Numbered from the stretch's first letter, positions 21,890-31,456 are shown. The stretch: DNA of 64,000 bases from Rhizobium sp. J15 (GCF_002531825.1 NZ_NWSX01000009.1:62001-126000), one strand, 5' to 3'. Numbers and translations are program-made. The notes: a model not told the origin generated them from the letters alone.

Positions 21890-24061
21890 TCAGTCGGCGA
21901 CGCTCTTTTCGCTCCCCTCCGGCGCCTCGCGAAAATGATCGGTCCTGCCGGATATGCGCTGGTAGAATTCCGCCAGAGCGCCGGTCACCTGCACCGCCCT
22001 CAGCTTGGCGGCGCTGATCAGCTTTCGGCTGTTCCGCGAATGCGATTGCAGGGCCTCCATCAACTGCCTGTGAACGGCCTCGAGCGCGGCGAACTCCTGA
22101 GATGCCGCGACCCGTTCATCGCCGACGACGGCCAGGATCTGCGTCCGGCTGCTCTTTCCCTTGAGTGGCAGCGCGCCGGCCTCGATCAGCGCCATTCCCT
22201 GCACGGACCGTGCGGTGCTGTCGGAGATGAGGATATCGAAGCCGACCTCCTTGCAGCACGACTCGATGCGGGCCGCGACGTTGACGGCATCTCCGACGGC
22301 CGAATAGTTGAAGCGGGTCTTGGCGCCCATGTTGCCGACGCAGGCAAGGCCGGTATGGATGCCGATGCCGATACTGACCTGCTGATCGGGCCCGAAACCG
22401 AAAGCGTCGCCGGCGTTCAATTCGGCAAGTGTCTCGCGCATGGCAAGCGCGGTGCGAACTGCCTTGGTCTCGTGATCCGCCACATCGACCGGCGCATTCC
22501 AGAACGCCATGATCGAATCGCCGATGAACTTGTCGAGCGTCCCCTCATTGGCCACGACATGGCGGCTCAGCGCATCGAGCAGCGTATTCAGGAAGGCGAC
22601 GACCTCCGTCGGCGCCAGCCGCTCGCTCATCTCGGTAAAATTCCTGACGTCGACGAACATCATCGTCAGCTCGCGGTCGTCTCCGCCGAGACGCAATGCA
22701 TCACGATTATGCTCGATGCGATGGAGCAGCGACGGAGAGAGATAATGCCCGAAAGCGCGCCGCACCTCGCGCCGCTCTCGGTCGATCACCAGGATCTTGA
22801 ACGAGGTCGCGGCAAAATGGGTGATCGATCCGCTGATGATCGGCGCCAGCGGATCGAAGAGAAGCCCGGCATAGAGAAAGGAGAGCCACGACGCGACAAG
22901 CGCCATTGCCGTGACCAGCAGGCCGCAGACCAGTGCAACGGCGGGGCTGACGAAGGTCGTCACCACGACGAGCAGGCACCCAAGCACCGCGATGACGAGG
23001 ATTTCAAGCCCGTCCGCCCAGTCGGGCCGGGACAGGAACTGGCCGGAGAGGATCTGCTCCACGGCCTGCGCATGCAGCGAAACGCCGGGAACGTTCTCGC
23101 CGAGCGCCGTGACGCGGATGTCCTGCAGGCCGGCCGCCGATGTGCCGACGAAGACGATGCTGCCGGCGATGGCGGCTGCGGTCTCGGGAGACGCCCCTTC
23201 CGGCGCAAGCACCTGCCGGACGGATATGTAACGCTCGGCCCGATCGGGAGTGACATAGAGCCAGAGTTCGCCCGCCGCCGTCAGCGGCACGACGAAATCC
23301 CCGATCTTCGCCGTGGTCATGATACCGGCGCGATCGGGCGCTCCTGCCAGCACATAGGTCGAGGCCCCCTGCGCCACGCGCAGCGCTTCGACCGCGAGAT
23401 TCGGATAAAGCTGCGTGCCATCGGTCAGGAACAGCGGAACCGCCCGCACCACCGGCGAGGGATTGCCGGGATTGAGGCTGATATGGCCGAGCCCGGCCGC
23501 GTTGGCCTCCAGTTGCGGCCTGAGCGGCGTCGAGGCGCCGAGATGGGGCGGCGCCGAGACGGGGCTTTCGCCCGTAAAGGCGAAACCCGCCTTCACGGGC
23601 GGCCGGTAATTGCCCTCGTTGGAGAGGCCGAAACCGAGCACGACGGGCTTCTCGGCGATCGAACGGGCGAAGATCTCGTCATTGTCGGGCAGCTTTTCGG
23701 CAAGCGAAGGATCGATCCCGGCCACCTCGCGCACGACATTGCGGGGCGACAGCCGGTCCGGCTCGGAGAACAGAACATCGAAGGCGATGGCCGCAGCGCC
23801 CATTTCCGAAAGCCGGTCCACCAGCAGAGCCAGCCGGTCTCGCGGCCACGGCCATTGGCCGAATTCGCGCAGCGAAGCCTCGTCGATGTCGATGACCCGG
23901 ACCGGCATCGGCGCGAAGGTTCTGGGAACGAGCCGCTGATACTCGTCGAACGTCACGCCGCGGATCAGCTTGAAAATTCCGGGATCGCCGGCGCGCAGCA
24001 TCGTCAGCAGAGCCACGATCGCCAGACCGATAACGACACCGATTTGCTGGACGCGCGTCAT
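21890..24061 (-). CDS. Membrane adenylate/guanylate cyclase with CHASE2 sensor domain
   Basis: 723 residues from the ATG at 24061; an N-terminal membrane segment (IGVVIGLAIVALLTMLRA) starts right after. Residues about 30-340 are an extracytoplasmic CHASE2 domain (RVIDIDEASLREFGQWPWPR, IAFDVLFSEPD, FVGTSAAGLQD), followed by hydrophobic segments (about 350-420) and a class III cyclase domain (about 460-620). Metal-binding Asp471 (FVDVRNFTE) and Asp515 (KFIGDSI) and the SAVGDAVNVAAR motif are intact, so it should be active. CHASE2 senses an unknown periplasmic signal. It is convergent with the FecR gene and divergent from a second cyclase. cAMP rather than cGMP is the usual product of such domains but is not proven here. 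Confidence 0.92.
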   Translation of the reverse strand: MTRVQQIGVVIGLAIVALLTMLRAGDPGIFKLIRGVTFDEYQRLVPRTFAPMPVRVIDIDEASLREFGQWPWPRDRLALLVDRLSEMGAAAIAFDVLFSEPDRLSPRNVVREVAGIDPSLAEKLPDNDEIFARSIAEKPVVLGFGLSNEGNYRPPVKAGFAFTGESPVSAPPHLGASTPLRPQLEANAAGLGHISLNPGNPSPVVRAVPLFLTDGTQLYPNLAVEALRVAQGASTYVLAGAPDRAGIMTTAKIGDFVVPLTAAGELWLYVTPDRAERYISVRQVLAPEGASPETAAAIAGSIVFVGTSAAGLQDIRVTALGENVPGVSLHAQAVEQILSGQFLSRPDWADGLEILVIAVLGCLLVVVTTFVSPAVALVCGLLVTAMALVASWLSFLYAGLLFDPLAPIISGSITHFAATSFKILVIDRERREVRRAFGHYLSPSLLHRIEHNRDALRLGGDDRELTMMFVDVRNFTEMSERLAPTEVVAFLNTLLDALSRHVVANEGTLDKFIGDSIMAFWNAPVDVADHETKAVRTALAMRETLAELNAGDAFGFGPDQQVSIGIGIHTGLACVGNMGAKTRFNYSAVGDAVNVAARIESCCKEVGFDILISDSTARSVQGMALIEAGALPLKGKSSRTQILAVVGDERVAASQEFAALEAVHRQLMEALQSHSRNSRKLISAAKLRAVQVTGALAEFYQRISGRTDHFREAPEGSEKSVAD

Positions 24062-24317
24062 GATCTCACCGGCTGTCCCCTCCCACGGCCGGCGGAGCAG
24101 GCCCGCAGCTGCCTGAAGACAGGCTACGCCGCTTTCGCTCCAAACGCCATTCGCACATCGAGCCCGGCTTCTCCCTTTTTGGCCTGCCGCGCGACGTCTC
24201 CAATTTTGGCCGTGCTTTTGCCTGCATGACAAGGGCTTCGATCTTGCCGGGCAGGCGACGAAATGTTCTTGTAGCGATCGAAAATCGGATGCTTTCCAAA
24301 AAGAATGAGGGTCGCCC

Positions 24318-25928
24318 GTGATTTCCGAATCCGCCGCGCGTCGGAGCGGCTACTGGCTCATTGTCGTGGTGCTGGCCATGCTCGCGGGGCTGCCGCTTGC
24401 CGTCTGGCTCGACATCAGCGACCTCTCGGGAAATACCCTGCGGCGGCAGGCGCGCGACATGAGCTCGCTGATATCGAGCATCCGCTCTTATTATTCCACG
24501 AATGTCGTTGGGCGTGTTCTGGCCGCGCATGCGAGCGGAGGCACGGCAGGCACGGTCGTCTCCCATAACTACGCCAATATCCCGGGCGCCATACCGCTGC
24601 CGGCAACCCTTTCCCTGGAACTCGGCGACGTCATCAAGGAGCAGCAGGCCAATATCACCTACCGTTTCGTTTCCGACCTCCCCTTCAAGAGCCGCGCATC
24701 CCACGAGCTCGACGACTTCGAGAAGCAGGCGCTCGCGGCCCTGCGCGCCAATCCGCAGCAGACGCTGAACGACCTTACCCGCGTCGGATTGACCGATACG
24801 TTGAGGTTCATCACCCCTGTCGTCATGGGCCAGGCCTGCGTCGCCTGCCACAACAGCCATCCCGAAAGCCCCAAGACCGATTGGAAAGTGGGTGATGTGC
24901 GCGGCATTCAGGAAGTCATCATCAGACAGCCTTACGTGAGCAACGTCTTCGCCTTCAAATACCTGCTCTGCTATTTTCTGTTCGTCGCCGTCATCGGCAT
25001 CGCCTTCATCCTGCTCCAGCGCCAGCAGACGCGGGCGATCCACGCCGCCAACCAGGATCTGGAAGCGGCGAACGAGTTCCTCGCCAGCGTTTCCCTGAAG
25101 ATCTCGCGTTATCTCTCGCCGCAGATCTACAAGAGCATCTTCAGCGGGCAGAAGGACGTCGTCGTCCATACCGAGCGCAAGCGCCTGACCATCTTCTTCT
25201 CCGACATCAAGGATTTTACCGCGACCACCGAGCGCCTGCAGCCGGAAGCCCTGACGGAGATGCTGAACGAATACCTGACCGAAATGTCGAACATTGCGCT
25301 CGAGCATGGCGGCACGGTGGACAAGTTCATCGGCGACGCGATGCTGGTCTTCTTCGGCGATCCCGAGACGAAAGGCCCCGAGGAGGATGCGAAAGCGTGC
25401 CTGCGCATGGCCGTCGACATGCAGCGCCGCCTCGGAGAACTCAAGGACAGGTGGCGCAGGAACGGAACCGAGGAGCCGTTCGTGGTCCGCATGGGAATCA
25501 ACAGCGGTTATTGCAATGTCGGCAATTTCGGCAGCAGCGACCGCATGGACTATACGATCATCGGCGCCGAGGCCAATCTCGCGGCCCGGCTGCAATCGAT
25601 CGCCCAGGGCGGAGAAATCGTCATCAGCTACGAAACCTATGCGCTGGTGAACGAGATCGTCGACGCCCATCCCTTGCCGCCGATCACGATGAAAGGCATA
25701 CAGCGTGAGATCGTGCCCTATGCGGTAGACGGGCTGAAGCTCGGCGCCGATCACAGGAGCCGCGTTCTCAGCGAACACCTTGCCGGCCTCGACTTGCATC
25801 TCGATATGGGCCGGCTGGAGCCGGCCGATCGCCTGCGGGTCAGGACAGCCCTCAAGGAGGCGATCGCCGCGCTGGATGAAACCCTGCCCGAGGCAGCCGA
25901 TCGCAGCCGGGTATCGGGCGAGGCGTGA
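24318..25928 (+). CDS. Membrane adenylate/guanylate cyclase with c-type haem (Tll0287/DUF3365-like) sensor
   Basis: 536 residues; the GTG start has GAGGG 7 nt upstream. One membrane segment (residues 12-32), then an extracytoplasmic domain of the Tll0287/DUF3365 type with a c-haem site CVACH (Cys174, Cys177, His178), a second membrane segment (about 211-234) and a class III cyclase domain. Metal-binding Asp296 (FSDIKDFT) and Asp340 (KFIGDAM) and the IIGAEANLAARL motif are present. The architecture implies a periplasmic haem that senses redox state or a gas and controls cyclic nucleotide synthesis inside; the signal is inferred. It is divergent from the CHASE2 cyclase with 256 nt between starts. 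Confidence 0.9.
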   Translation: MISESAARRSGYWLIVVVLAMLAGLPLAVWLDISDLSGNTLRRQARDMSSLISSIRSYYSTNVVGRVLAAHASGGTAGTVVSHNYANIPGAIPLPATLSLELGDVIKEQQANITYRFVSDLPFKSRASHELDDFEKQALAALRANPQQTLNDLTRVGLTDTLRFITPVVMGQACVACHNSHPESPKTDWKVGDVRGIQEVIIRQPYVSNVFAFKYLLCYFLFVAVIGIAFILLQRQQTRAIHAANQDLEAANEFLASVSLKISRYLSPQIYKSIFSGQKDVVVHTERKRLTIFFSDIKDFTATTERLQPEALTEMLNEYLTEMSNIALEHGGTVDKFIGDAMLVFFGDPETKGPEEDAKACLRMAVDMQRRLGELKDRWRRNGTEEPFVVRMGINSGYCNVGNFGSSDRMDYTIIGAEANLAARLQSIAQGGEIVISYETYALVNEIVDAHPLPPITMKGIQREIVPYAVDGLKLGADHRSRVLSEHLAGLDLHLDMGRLEPADRLRVRTALKEAIAALDETLPEAADRSRVSGEA

Positions 25929-26084
25929 TTTTTCCGCCCGCTCTCCATATCCGTCTGGACTTCCCTTATCCGATCTGCTATCCCGCATCACCAATCGCAA
26001 GGCTGCGGCCGCGCGAACGTTATATTTTTGCCCCTGGCGCAGCGCTGCCTCAGGCATCAACCAAACCAAAGGAACGTGATTCTC

Positions 26085-26297
26085 GTGCAGGTACTTGTCC
26101 GCGATAACAATGTCGATCAGGCTCTCCGCGCTCTCAAGAAGAAGATGCAGCGCGAAGGCATTTTCCGCGAAATGAAGATGCGCGACTACTACGAGAAGCC
26201 GTCGCAGAAGCGTGCTCGCGAAAAGGCCGAGGCTGTTCGCCGCGTTCGCAAGCTGGCCCGCAAGCGCGCCCAGCGCGAAGGCCTGGTCGCACGCTAA
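26085..26297 (+). CDS. rpsU: 30S ribosomal protein S21
   Basis: 70 residues starting at GTG 26085, which gives the canonical [21 protein letters not shown]-terminus, with AAAGGAA upstream; the reading frame extends further 5' but matches S21 only from here. The C-terminal half is the usual basic helix ([20 protein letters not shown]). S21 binds the small subunit near the anti-Shine-Dalgarno region. It stands alone, as in other alphaproteobacteria, and is not in the enterobacterial rpsU-dnaG-rpoD operon. Confidence 0.96.
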   Translation: MQVLVRDNNVDQALRALKKKMQREGIFREMKMRDYYEKPSQKRAREKAEAVRRVRKLARKRAQREGLVAR

Positions 26298-26431
26298 GCG
26301 TTGCCGTCGTTTTTTCGACGTTTTCAGATGCATTGTGGCGGGGGCGATGGGTTCGCCGCCGCCTTTTTAGTTTGCCGCTGAAGATCGCATATCCGCGTAC
26401 CGGATATGCCGCATGGGGAAAGCGAGCCCGA

Positions 26432-27301
26432 ATGGCTGATATCACCTTCAATCCGTCCCGCGCCTGGCGCTTGCAGAAAACCGCATTCCTGCCCGCCTTG
26501 ACGCTGGCCGCCATGCTCGGCCTCGCCGGCTGCGAGACGACCAACACCACGGATGCGGTGATCCGCATCGACAAGGCGCAAGGCTCGGAAGAAAACATCG
26601 CGTCGCTGACCGCTGTTATCAACGCCAATCCGAGGGATCCCGAAGGCTACAATGTCCGCGGTTCCGCCTATGGCCGCGGCGGCCAGTTCCGGCAGGCGCT
26701 GAACGATTTCAACACGGCCCTACAGATCAACCCGCGCTTCTTCCAGGCCTATGCCAACCGCGCCCTGGTCTATCGCAACATGGGCCAGCAGCAGCAGGCG
26801 ATTGCCGACTATAACGCCGCTCTGCAGATCAATCCGAGCTACGACGTCGCCTATATCGGCCGCGGCAATGTCTATCGCATGGCCGGCCAGGACGATGCGG
26901 CCTTCAACGATTTCAACAAGGCGATCCAGCTCGGCACCACCGATGGGCGCGCCTATCACAATCGTGGTCTGATCTTTCAGAAGCGCAATCAGCAGGACAA
27001 GGCGATCGACGATTTCTCGAAGGCCATCTCGCTCGCGCCGAATTCGCCCGAGCCCTATAATGGCCGCGGCATCTCCTATTTCGCGCTGAACGATGACGAC
27101 AACGCCTTTGCCGATTTCAATCATGCGATCGAACTCAACGGCAACATCGCCGAATCCTGGGCCAACCAGGCGCTCGTCTACGAACGCCGCGGCGACAAGG
27201 CGAAGGCCGCCCGCTCCTACCGCCACGCAGTCGGCCTCGATCCCAAATACCAGCCGGCCCGCGACGGCCTGGCCCGCGTCGGCGTCGCACCAGCCGGCTA
27301 A
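26432..27301 (+). CDS. Tetratricopeptide-repeat lipoprotein
   Basis: 289 residues from the ATG at 26432. A signal peptide ends in the lipobox LAGC (within AAMLGLAGCETT), so the mature protein is lipid-anchored in the periplasm. Six to seven TPR units follow, for example FRQALNDFNTALQINPRFFQ, QQQAIADYNAALQINP and QDDAAFNDFNKAIQLG. TPRs bind partner proteins; the closest functional analogy is NlpI, which scaffolds peptidoglycan hydrolases and proteases, but this is analogy only. A GC-rich hairpin follows the stop by 11 nt. Confidence 0.9.
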   Translation: MADITFNPSRAWRLQKTAFLPALTLAAMLGLAGCETTNTTDAVIRIDKAQGSEENIASLTAVINANPRDPEGYNVRGSAYGRGGQFRQALNDFNTALQINPRFFQAYANRALVYRNMGQQQQAIADYNAALQINPSYDVAYIGRGNVYRMAGQDDAAFNDFNKAIQLGTTDGRAYHNRGLIFQKRNQQDKAIDDFSKAISLAPNSPEPYNGRGISYFALNDDDNAFADFNHAIELNGNIAESWANQALVYERRGDKAKAARSYRHAVGLDPKYQPARDGLARVGVAPAG

Positions 27302-27775
27302 GGACATGCATTGGGCGGCCCGGAATACCGGCCGCCCGCAACGGCCTCTTGCCGCCGATCGGAACACCGGCGGAGATCTTGGCAAGCTAAGCGAATCCTC
27401 CGGCGCCATTTTGAGCGCGTTTTTGATTGGGCGCCGTCCATAGGCGCCATCCAGCCCGCACAGGCGGTTCCGCCCGCGTCAAAAAAGCAGGCCGAAAAAA
27501 CGTTCGCCCTCTTCGATGGCATGTCATACTGTGTTGCAACCTGCTGCTCCTCCCCCTAACATGCGCCTGCTTCGATAGCCTGCTATCGGCGATACGAAAC
27601 GCATTGAGGGCGGTTTGCGAGAGATGAGGATCTTTGCTTTCCTGGCCGCGAACGAAAACTGTTGCGGGCTGCGCGCATCGCAGCGCCGCGCCTCTTTTCA
27701 GAGGCGTAGAGGACGCTGCAGCACTTTGAAGCGCTGCATGGCTTCATCCACCGCGCAGGTTATGTGGCGCAATAG
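27302..27775. other. 474-nt gap between TPR lipoprotein and HWE kinase genes
   Basis: It begins with an 8-bp hairpin GGGCGGCC / GGCCGCCC (27313-27320 and 27330-27337) just after the TPR gene, a possible terminator without T-run. The rest contains no convincing gene: open frames on either strand have coding-shadow or low-complexity composition. It must hold the kinase promoter; no clear promoter or GGAAC/CGTT ECF element was found. A small RNA is possible. Confidence 0.5.
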
Positions 27776-29428
27776 ATGAAGATCGTCGCACTGTTCTTTC
27801 CCAAGGCCTCGATCGGCACCTATCTCGTCGCCATGGCGGTGGCGATCGCACTGCCGATCTTTGCCTTCGTGGCACTGCTTCTGCTGCAGCTGGAGGATAA
27901 CCAGCGCTCGGCGCTGAAACGCGAGACGGCCCAGGATGCCGTTGCCCTTTCGCGCATCATCGACCGCCAGCTGCAGGATATGGCGACGACGCTGCGGCTG
28001 CTGTCGAGCTCGCCGGAACTGGAAAACGGCAATCTCGCCGCCTTCCACGAGCGCACGGAAACAGCGTTGCGGAACAATTCGCTGTTCGTCATCGCCGTCG
28101 ACCGCACCGGCCAGCAACTCCTGAACACGCGCCGGGCCTTCGGCACGCCGCTCGACAAAGTGGCGAACATGCCGTCTCTCGAATCGGCTATGACCTCCGG
28201 CCGCATCGAGGCTTCCGATGTCTTCCGCGGCCGGACCAGCGGCGACTGGGTCTATAATGTCACCCTGCCACGGCCGAACGATCCCGTCGCAGCCCTTATC
28301 ATCACCCAGGACGCCAAGGATCTGGGCAGGCTCGTGACCACCGAAGGCCTTGCCCCCGGCTGGTCGGCCGCCATCATCGACCAGAGCGGCCATGTCGTCG
28401 CCGCCACCGGACCGGCCAATCTCGAACCCGGCACGCCCTTCGACCCGCGCATCCTGCCGGCGCTCGGCACCTTCCGGGGCGTTTTCGAGGATGAGGCGGT
28501 CCTGCCGCACATGCTTCTCGGTTATGCCCAGATTCCCGGCTGGTCCTGGAAGACGGTCATCTGGGGGCCGGTCGCCCAGGCTTCGATCCTCAGCACCTGG
28601 CGCTTCCTCATCATCGGCGGCGTCGCGCTGGTGCTCGTCGCCGTGCTGGCCGCCTATGCCGTTGCAAGGCAGGTCCGCACCACCATCCGCGAGATCGCCG
28701 ACATGGCGAACCGCATGGGCGAAGGTCATATCGTCTCGCCCGTCGAGACCAGCGTCATCGAGGCGAACCAGGTGGCGATCGCCCTTTCGAATGCCTCATT
28801 CGATCGCAGCCAGACCGAAGACCGGCTGCGCTTCGTCATGCATGAACTCGTCCACCGCACCAAAAATCTCCTGACGCTTGCCCAGGCGATGATGCGCCAG
28901 CTCGCCAAACAGGCCGACAGCGTCGAGACCTTCCAGGCCGCCGTCGCCGATCGCCTGGAGGGGCTGGTGCGCTCCATCGAACTGCTGACAAGCGAGCAGT
29001 GGGGAGGCGTATCGCTGAGGCGGGTCGTCGACATCCACCTGCAGGCCTTCCCGCAAGCGCGCGAACAGATCGAAGTCAGCGGTAAAGATTTCGTCCTGAA
29101 GCCGGATGCGGTGCAGAATCTCGGCCTTGCCCTGCATGAACTCGCCACCAATTCGGTGAAATACGGTGCGCTCTCCGTGCCGCAGGGCCGTGTTCGCTTC
29201 GAATGGCGGGATGTGAAGGAAGAAGACAAGCCGGAGGCCCTGCTCCGCTTCACCTGGGACGAGCGCGGCGGCCCGCCGGTAACGCAGCCCTCGCGCTCGG
29301 GTTTCGGCACGACTGTCATCAAGGCCCATGCCGCCGCTGCCTTTCGCGGCACGGTCGAGGTGGATTTCCGGCCCGAAGGCCTCCTATGGGTTTTGACGGC
29401 CCAGCGTGGCACGCTGGAGCGGGAATAG
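27776..29428 (+). CDS. Membrane HWE-family sensor histidine kinase
   Basis: 550 residues. Two membrane segments (about 17-38 and 276-298) enclose an extracytoplasmic double-Cache-like sensor region of about 235 residues. A HAMP-like stretch (RQVRTTIREIADMANRMGEG) leads to an HWE/HisKA_2 kinase core with the phosphoacceptor in HELVHRTKNLL (His360) and the ATPase block GLALHELATNSVKYGAL, plus GFGTTVIKAHA near the C-terminus. HWE kinases in alphaproteobacteria often act in the general stress response or on unlinked single-domain regulators. No response regulator is encoded nearby, so it is an orphan; its target is unknown. Confidence 0.92.
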   Translation: MKIVALFFPKASIGTYLVAMAVAIALPIFAFVALLLLQLEDNQRSALKRETAQDAVALSRIIDRQLQDMATTLRLLSSSPELENGNLAAFHERTETALRNNSLFVIAVDRTGQQLLNTRRAFGTPLDKVANMPSLESAMTSGRIEASDVFRGRTSGDWVYNVTLPRPNDPVAALIITQDAKDLGRLVTTEGLAPGWSAAIIDQSGHVVAATGPANLEPGTPFDPRILPALGTFRGVFEDEAVLPHMLLGYAQIPGWSWKTVIWGPVAQASILSTWRFLIIGGVALVLVAVLAAYAVARQVRTTIREIADMANRMGEGHIVSPVETSVIEANQVAIALSNASFDRSQTEDRLRFVMHELVHRTKNLLTLAQAMMRQLAKQADSVETFQAAVADRLEGLVRSIELLTSEQWGGVSLRRVVDIHLQAFPQAREQIEVSGKDFVLKPDAVQNLGLALHELATNSVKYGALSVPQGRVRFEWRDVKEEDKPEALLRFTWDERGGPPVTQPSRSGFGTTVIKAHAAAAFRGTVEVDFRPEGLLWVLTAQRGTLERE

Positions 29429-29487
29429 CGCAGGAACAATCGCCATCCCCACCCGTTTCGGACAGGTCGTTCCAAAGGAGAAAGACC

Positions 29488-29970
29488 ATGTTCAAGCAAA
29501 CGATGATCGCAGCCGCAGCACTGGCCGCGGCTGTCTGGGCCGGCCCGGCCGGCGCGGAAAACTATGTCACGCTTGGCCGTCTGGTCTGCGGATCGGATGG
29601 CGGCCAAGGCCTGATCATCACCTCACAGAAGAACCTCATCTGCACCTATACGCCGGCAGCGGGCGGCCCCAAGGCGGTCTATGCCGGCAAGATCGAAAAA
29701 TTCGGCCTGGATATCGGCCAGACCGGCAAGAGCGTGATGATCTGGCAGGTGCTGGCGAAGACCGGTACGGATATCCCGCAATTCGCGCTTGCCGGTGAAT
29801 ATTACGGCGTCGGTGCCGATGCCAGCATCGGGGCGGGCGCCGGAGCCAAGGTGATCGCCGGCGGCACCAACAAAGCCTTCATGCTGCAGCCGCTGAACGT
29901 CCAGGCCCAGGAAGGGCTGAACCTCGCGATCGGCGTCGAGAAGATGACGCTCGTGCCGGGCGAGGTATAG
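29488..29970 (+). CDS. DUF992 periplasmic protein
   Basis: 160 residues from the ATG at 29488, preceded by AAAGGAG. A signal peptide ends at PAGA near residue 23. The mature part matches the DUF992 family: LGRLVCGSDGGQGLIITSQK, LICTYTPAAGGP, then Gly/Ala-rich AGEYYGVGADASIGAGAG and GLNLAIGVEKMTL. Two cysteines (in VCGS and LICTY) could form a disulfide. The function of DUF992 is not known. It is 59 nt downstream of the kinase gene and may be co-transcribed; a bidirectional terminator follows. Confidence 0.85.
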   Translation: MFKQTMIAAAALAAAVWAGPAGAENYVTLGRLVCGSDGGQGLIITSQKNLICTYTPAAGGPKAVYAGKIEKFGLDIGQTGKSVMIWQVLAKTGTDIPQFALAGEYYGVGADASIGAGAGAKVIAGGTNKAFMLQPLNVQAQEGLNLAIGVEKMTLVPGEV

Positions 29971-30019
29971 GAAAGGCGCTGACCGCAGCCGGCATGGCGG
30001 ATGTCATGCGGCTTGAATT

Positions 30020-30045
30020 AAACAGCCGCCCGAAGGCGGCTGTTT
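30020..30045. terminator. Bidirectional terminator between DUF992 gene and pntB
   Basis: A perfect 11-bp stem (AAACAGCCGCC / GGCGGCTGTTT) with a stable CGAA tetraloop in the 84-nt gap between two convergent genes. It ends in TTT on the plus strand and, read from the other side, also in TTT followed by AATTC. Confidence 0.88.
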
Positions 30046-30054
30046 CAGCGTCGC

Positions 30055-31449
30055 TCAATGCACGATCGCCTTGTTGATGTCCTCGGTCATCTTCTTGGCG
30101 TCGCCGAGCAGCATCATCGTGCCGTCCTTGTAGAACAGCGTATTGTCGATGCCGGCATAACCCGAACCGAGCGAGCGCTTGACGAAAAGGCAGGTCTTGG
30201 CCCGGTCGACGTCGAGGATCGGCATGCCGTAGATCGGCGAGGTCTTGTCGTCGCGCGCAGCCGGATTGGTGACGTCGTTGGCGCCGATAACATAGGCGAC
30301 GTCGGCCTGGGCGAATTCCGAATTGATGTCCTCGAGCTCGAAGACCTCGTCATAGGGAACATTGGCTTCGGCAAGCAGCACGTTCATATGGCCGGGCATA
30401 CGGCCTGCGACCGGGTGGATCGCATATTTCACCTCGACGCCGTTCTTCTTCAGATTGTCGGCGAGTTCGCGCAGCGCATGCTGGGCCTGGGCGACCGCCA
30501 TGCCGTACCCCGGCACGATGATCACCTTCGACGCATTCGCCATCAGATAGGCCGCATCCTCGGCCGAGCCGAGCTTGACCGTCCTGTCCGACGTATCGGC
30601 TCCGCCCGACGCCGTCTCGCCGCCGAAACCACCGAGAATGACCGAGATGAAGGAGCGGTTCATGCCCTTGCACATGATGTAGGAGAGAATGGCGCCGGAA
30701 GAGCCGACAAGCGCGCCAGTGATGATCAGCGCCAGATTGCCGAGCGTGAAGCCGATGCCGGCCGCAGCCCATCCGGAATAGGAATTCAGCATCGAAACGA
30801 CGACGGGCATGTCGGCACCGCCGATCGGCACGATCAGCAGAACCCCGAGCGCCAGCGACAACGCCACCACGGCCCAGAAGTCGAAATGACTTTCGGTGGC
30901 GGCAAGGCCGATGATGAAGAGCACGATCAGCACCAGCAGGGCCGCATTGATGACATGCCGGTAAGGCAGCAGGATCGGCTTGCCGGACATGCGCCCGTCG
31001 AGCTTCAGGAAGGCGATGATCGAACCGGTAAAGGTGAGTGCCCCGATCGCCACGCCGAGCGCCATCTCGACGCGCGCCTCGGTATGGATATGGCCGATCT
31101 CGCCAATGCCGAAGGACGCAGGCGTGTAGAGCGCGGAAGCCGCCACCAGCACGGCGGCAAGGCCGACCAGCGAATGGAAGCCGGCGACGAGCTGCGGCAT
31201 CGAGGTCATGGCGATGGTACGGGCAACATAGGCGCCGACGCTGCCGCCGATGGCCAGGCCAAGGACGATCAGTACGAAACCGCCGAAATTAGGCGTCGCC
31301 AGCACGAGCGTCGTCAGGATGGCGATTCCCATGCCCACCATGCCGTAGAGATTGCCCTTGCGGCTGGTGGCCGGATGCGACAGGCCGCGCAGCGCCAGGA
31401 TGAAGAGAACCCCGGAGACGAGGTAAAGGAAAGCTGCGATATTGGTCAT
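30055..31449 (-). CDS. pntB: Proton-translocating NAD(P) transhydrogenase, beta subunit
   Basis: 464 residues from the ATG at 31449 with AGGGA upstream. The N-terminal half holds eight or nine membrane helices; the C-terminal half is the NADP(H)-binding domain III (VIIVPGYGMAVAQAQHAL, VKYAIHPVAGRMPGHMNVLL, YVIGANDVTNPAA). With PntAA and PntAB it uses the proton gradient to reduce NADP+ with NADH. It lies 7 nt downstream of pntAB in the pntAA-pntAB-pntB operon. The three-gene split is common in alphaproteobacteria. Confidence 0.97.
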   Translation of the reverse strand: MTNIAAFLYLVSGVLFILALRGLSHPATSRKGNLYGMVGMGIAILTTLVLATPNFGGFVLIVLGLAIGGSVGAYVARTIAMTSMPQLVAGFHSLVGLAAVLVAASALYTPASFGIGEIGHIHTEARVEMALGVAIGALTFTGSIIAFLKLDGRMSGKPILLPYRHVINAALLVLIVLFIIGLAATESHFDFWAVVALSLALGVLLIVPIGGADMPVVVSMLNSYSGWAAAGIGFTLGNLALIITGALVGSSGAILSYIMCKGMNRSFISVILGGFGGETASGGADTSDRTVKLGSAEDAAYLMANASKVIIVPGYGMAVAQAQHALRELADNLKKNGVEVKYAIHPVAGRMPGHMNVLLAEANVPYDEVFELEDINSEFAQADVAYVIGANDVTNPAARDDKTSPIYGMPILDVDRAKTCLFVKRSLGSGYAGIDNTLFYKDGTMMLLGDAKKMTEDINKAIVH

Positions 31450-31456
31450 CGGTCCC

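Noticed and set aside
27361..27400. ECF (RpoE4/EcfG-type) promoter before the HWE kinase
   Set aside because: A GGAAC occurs but there is no CGTT at the required distance.
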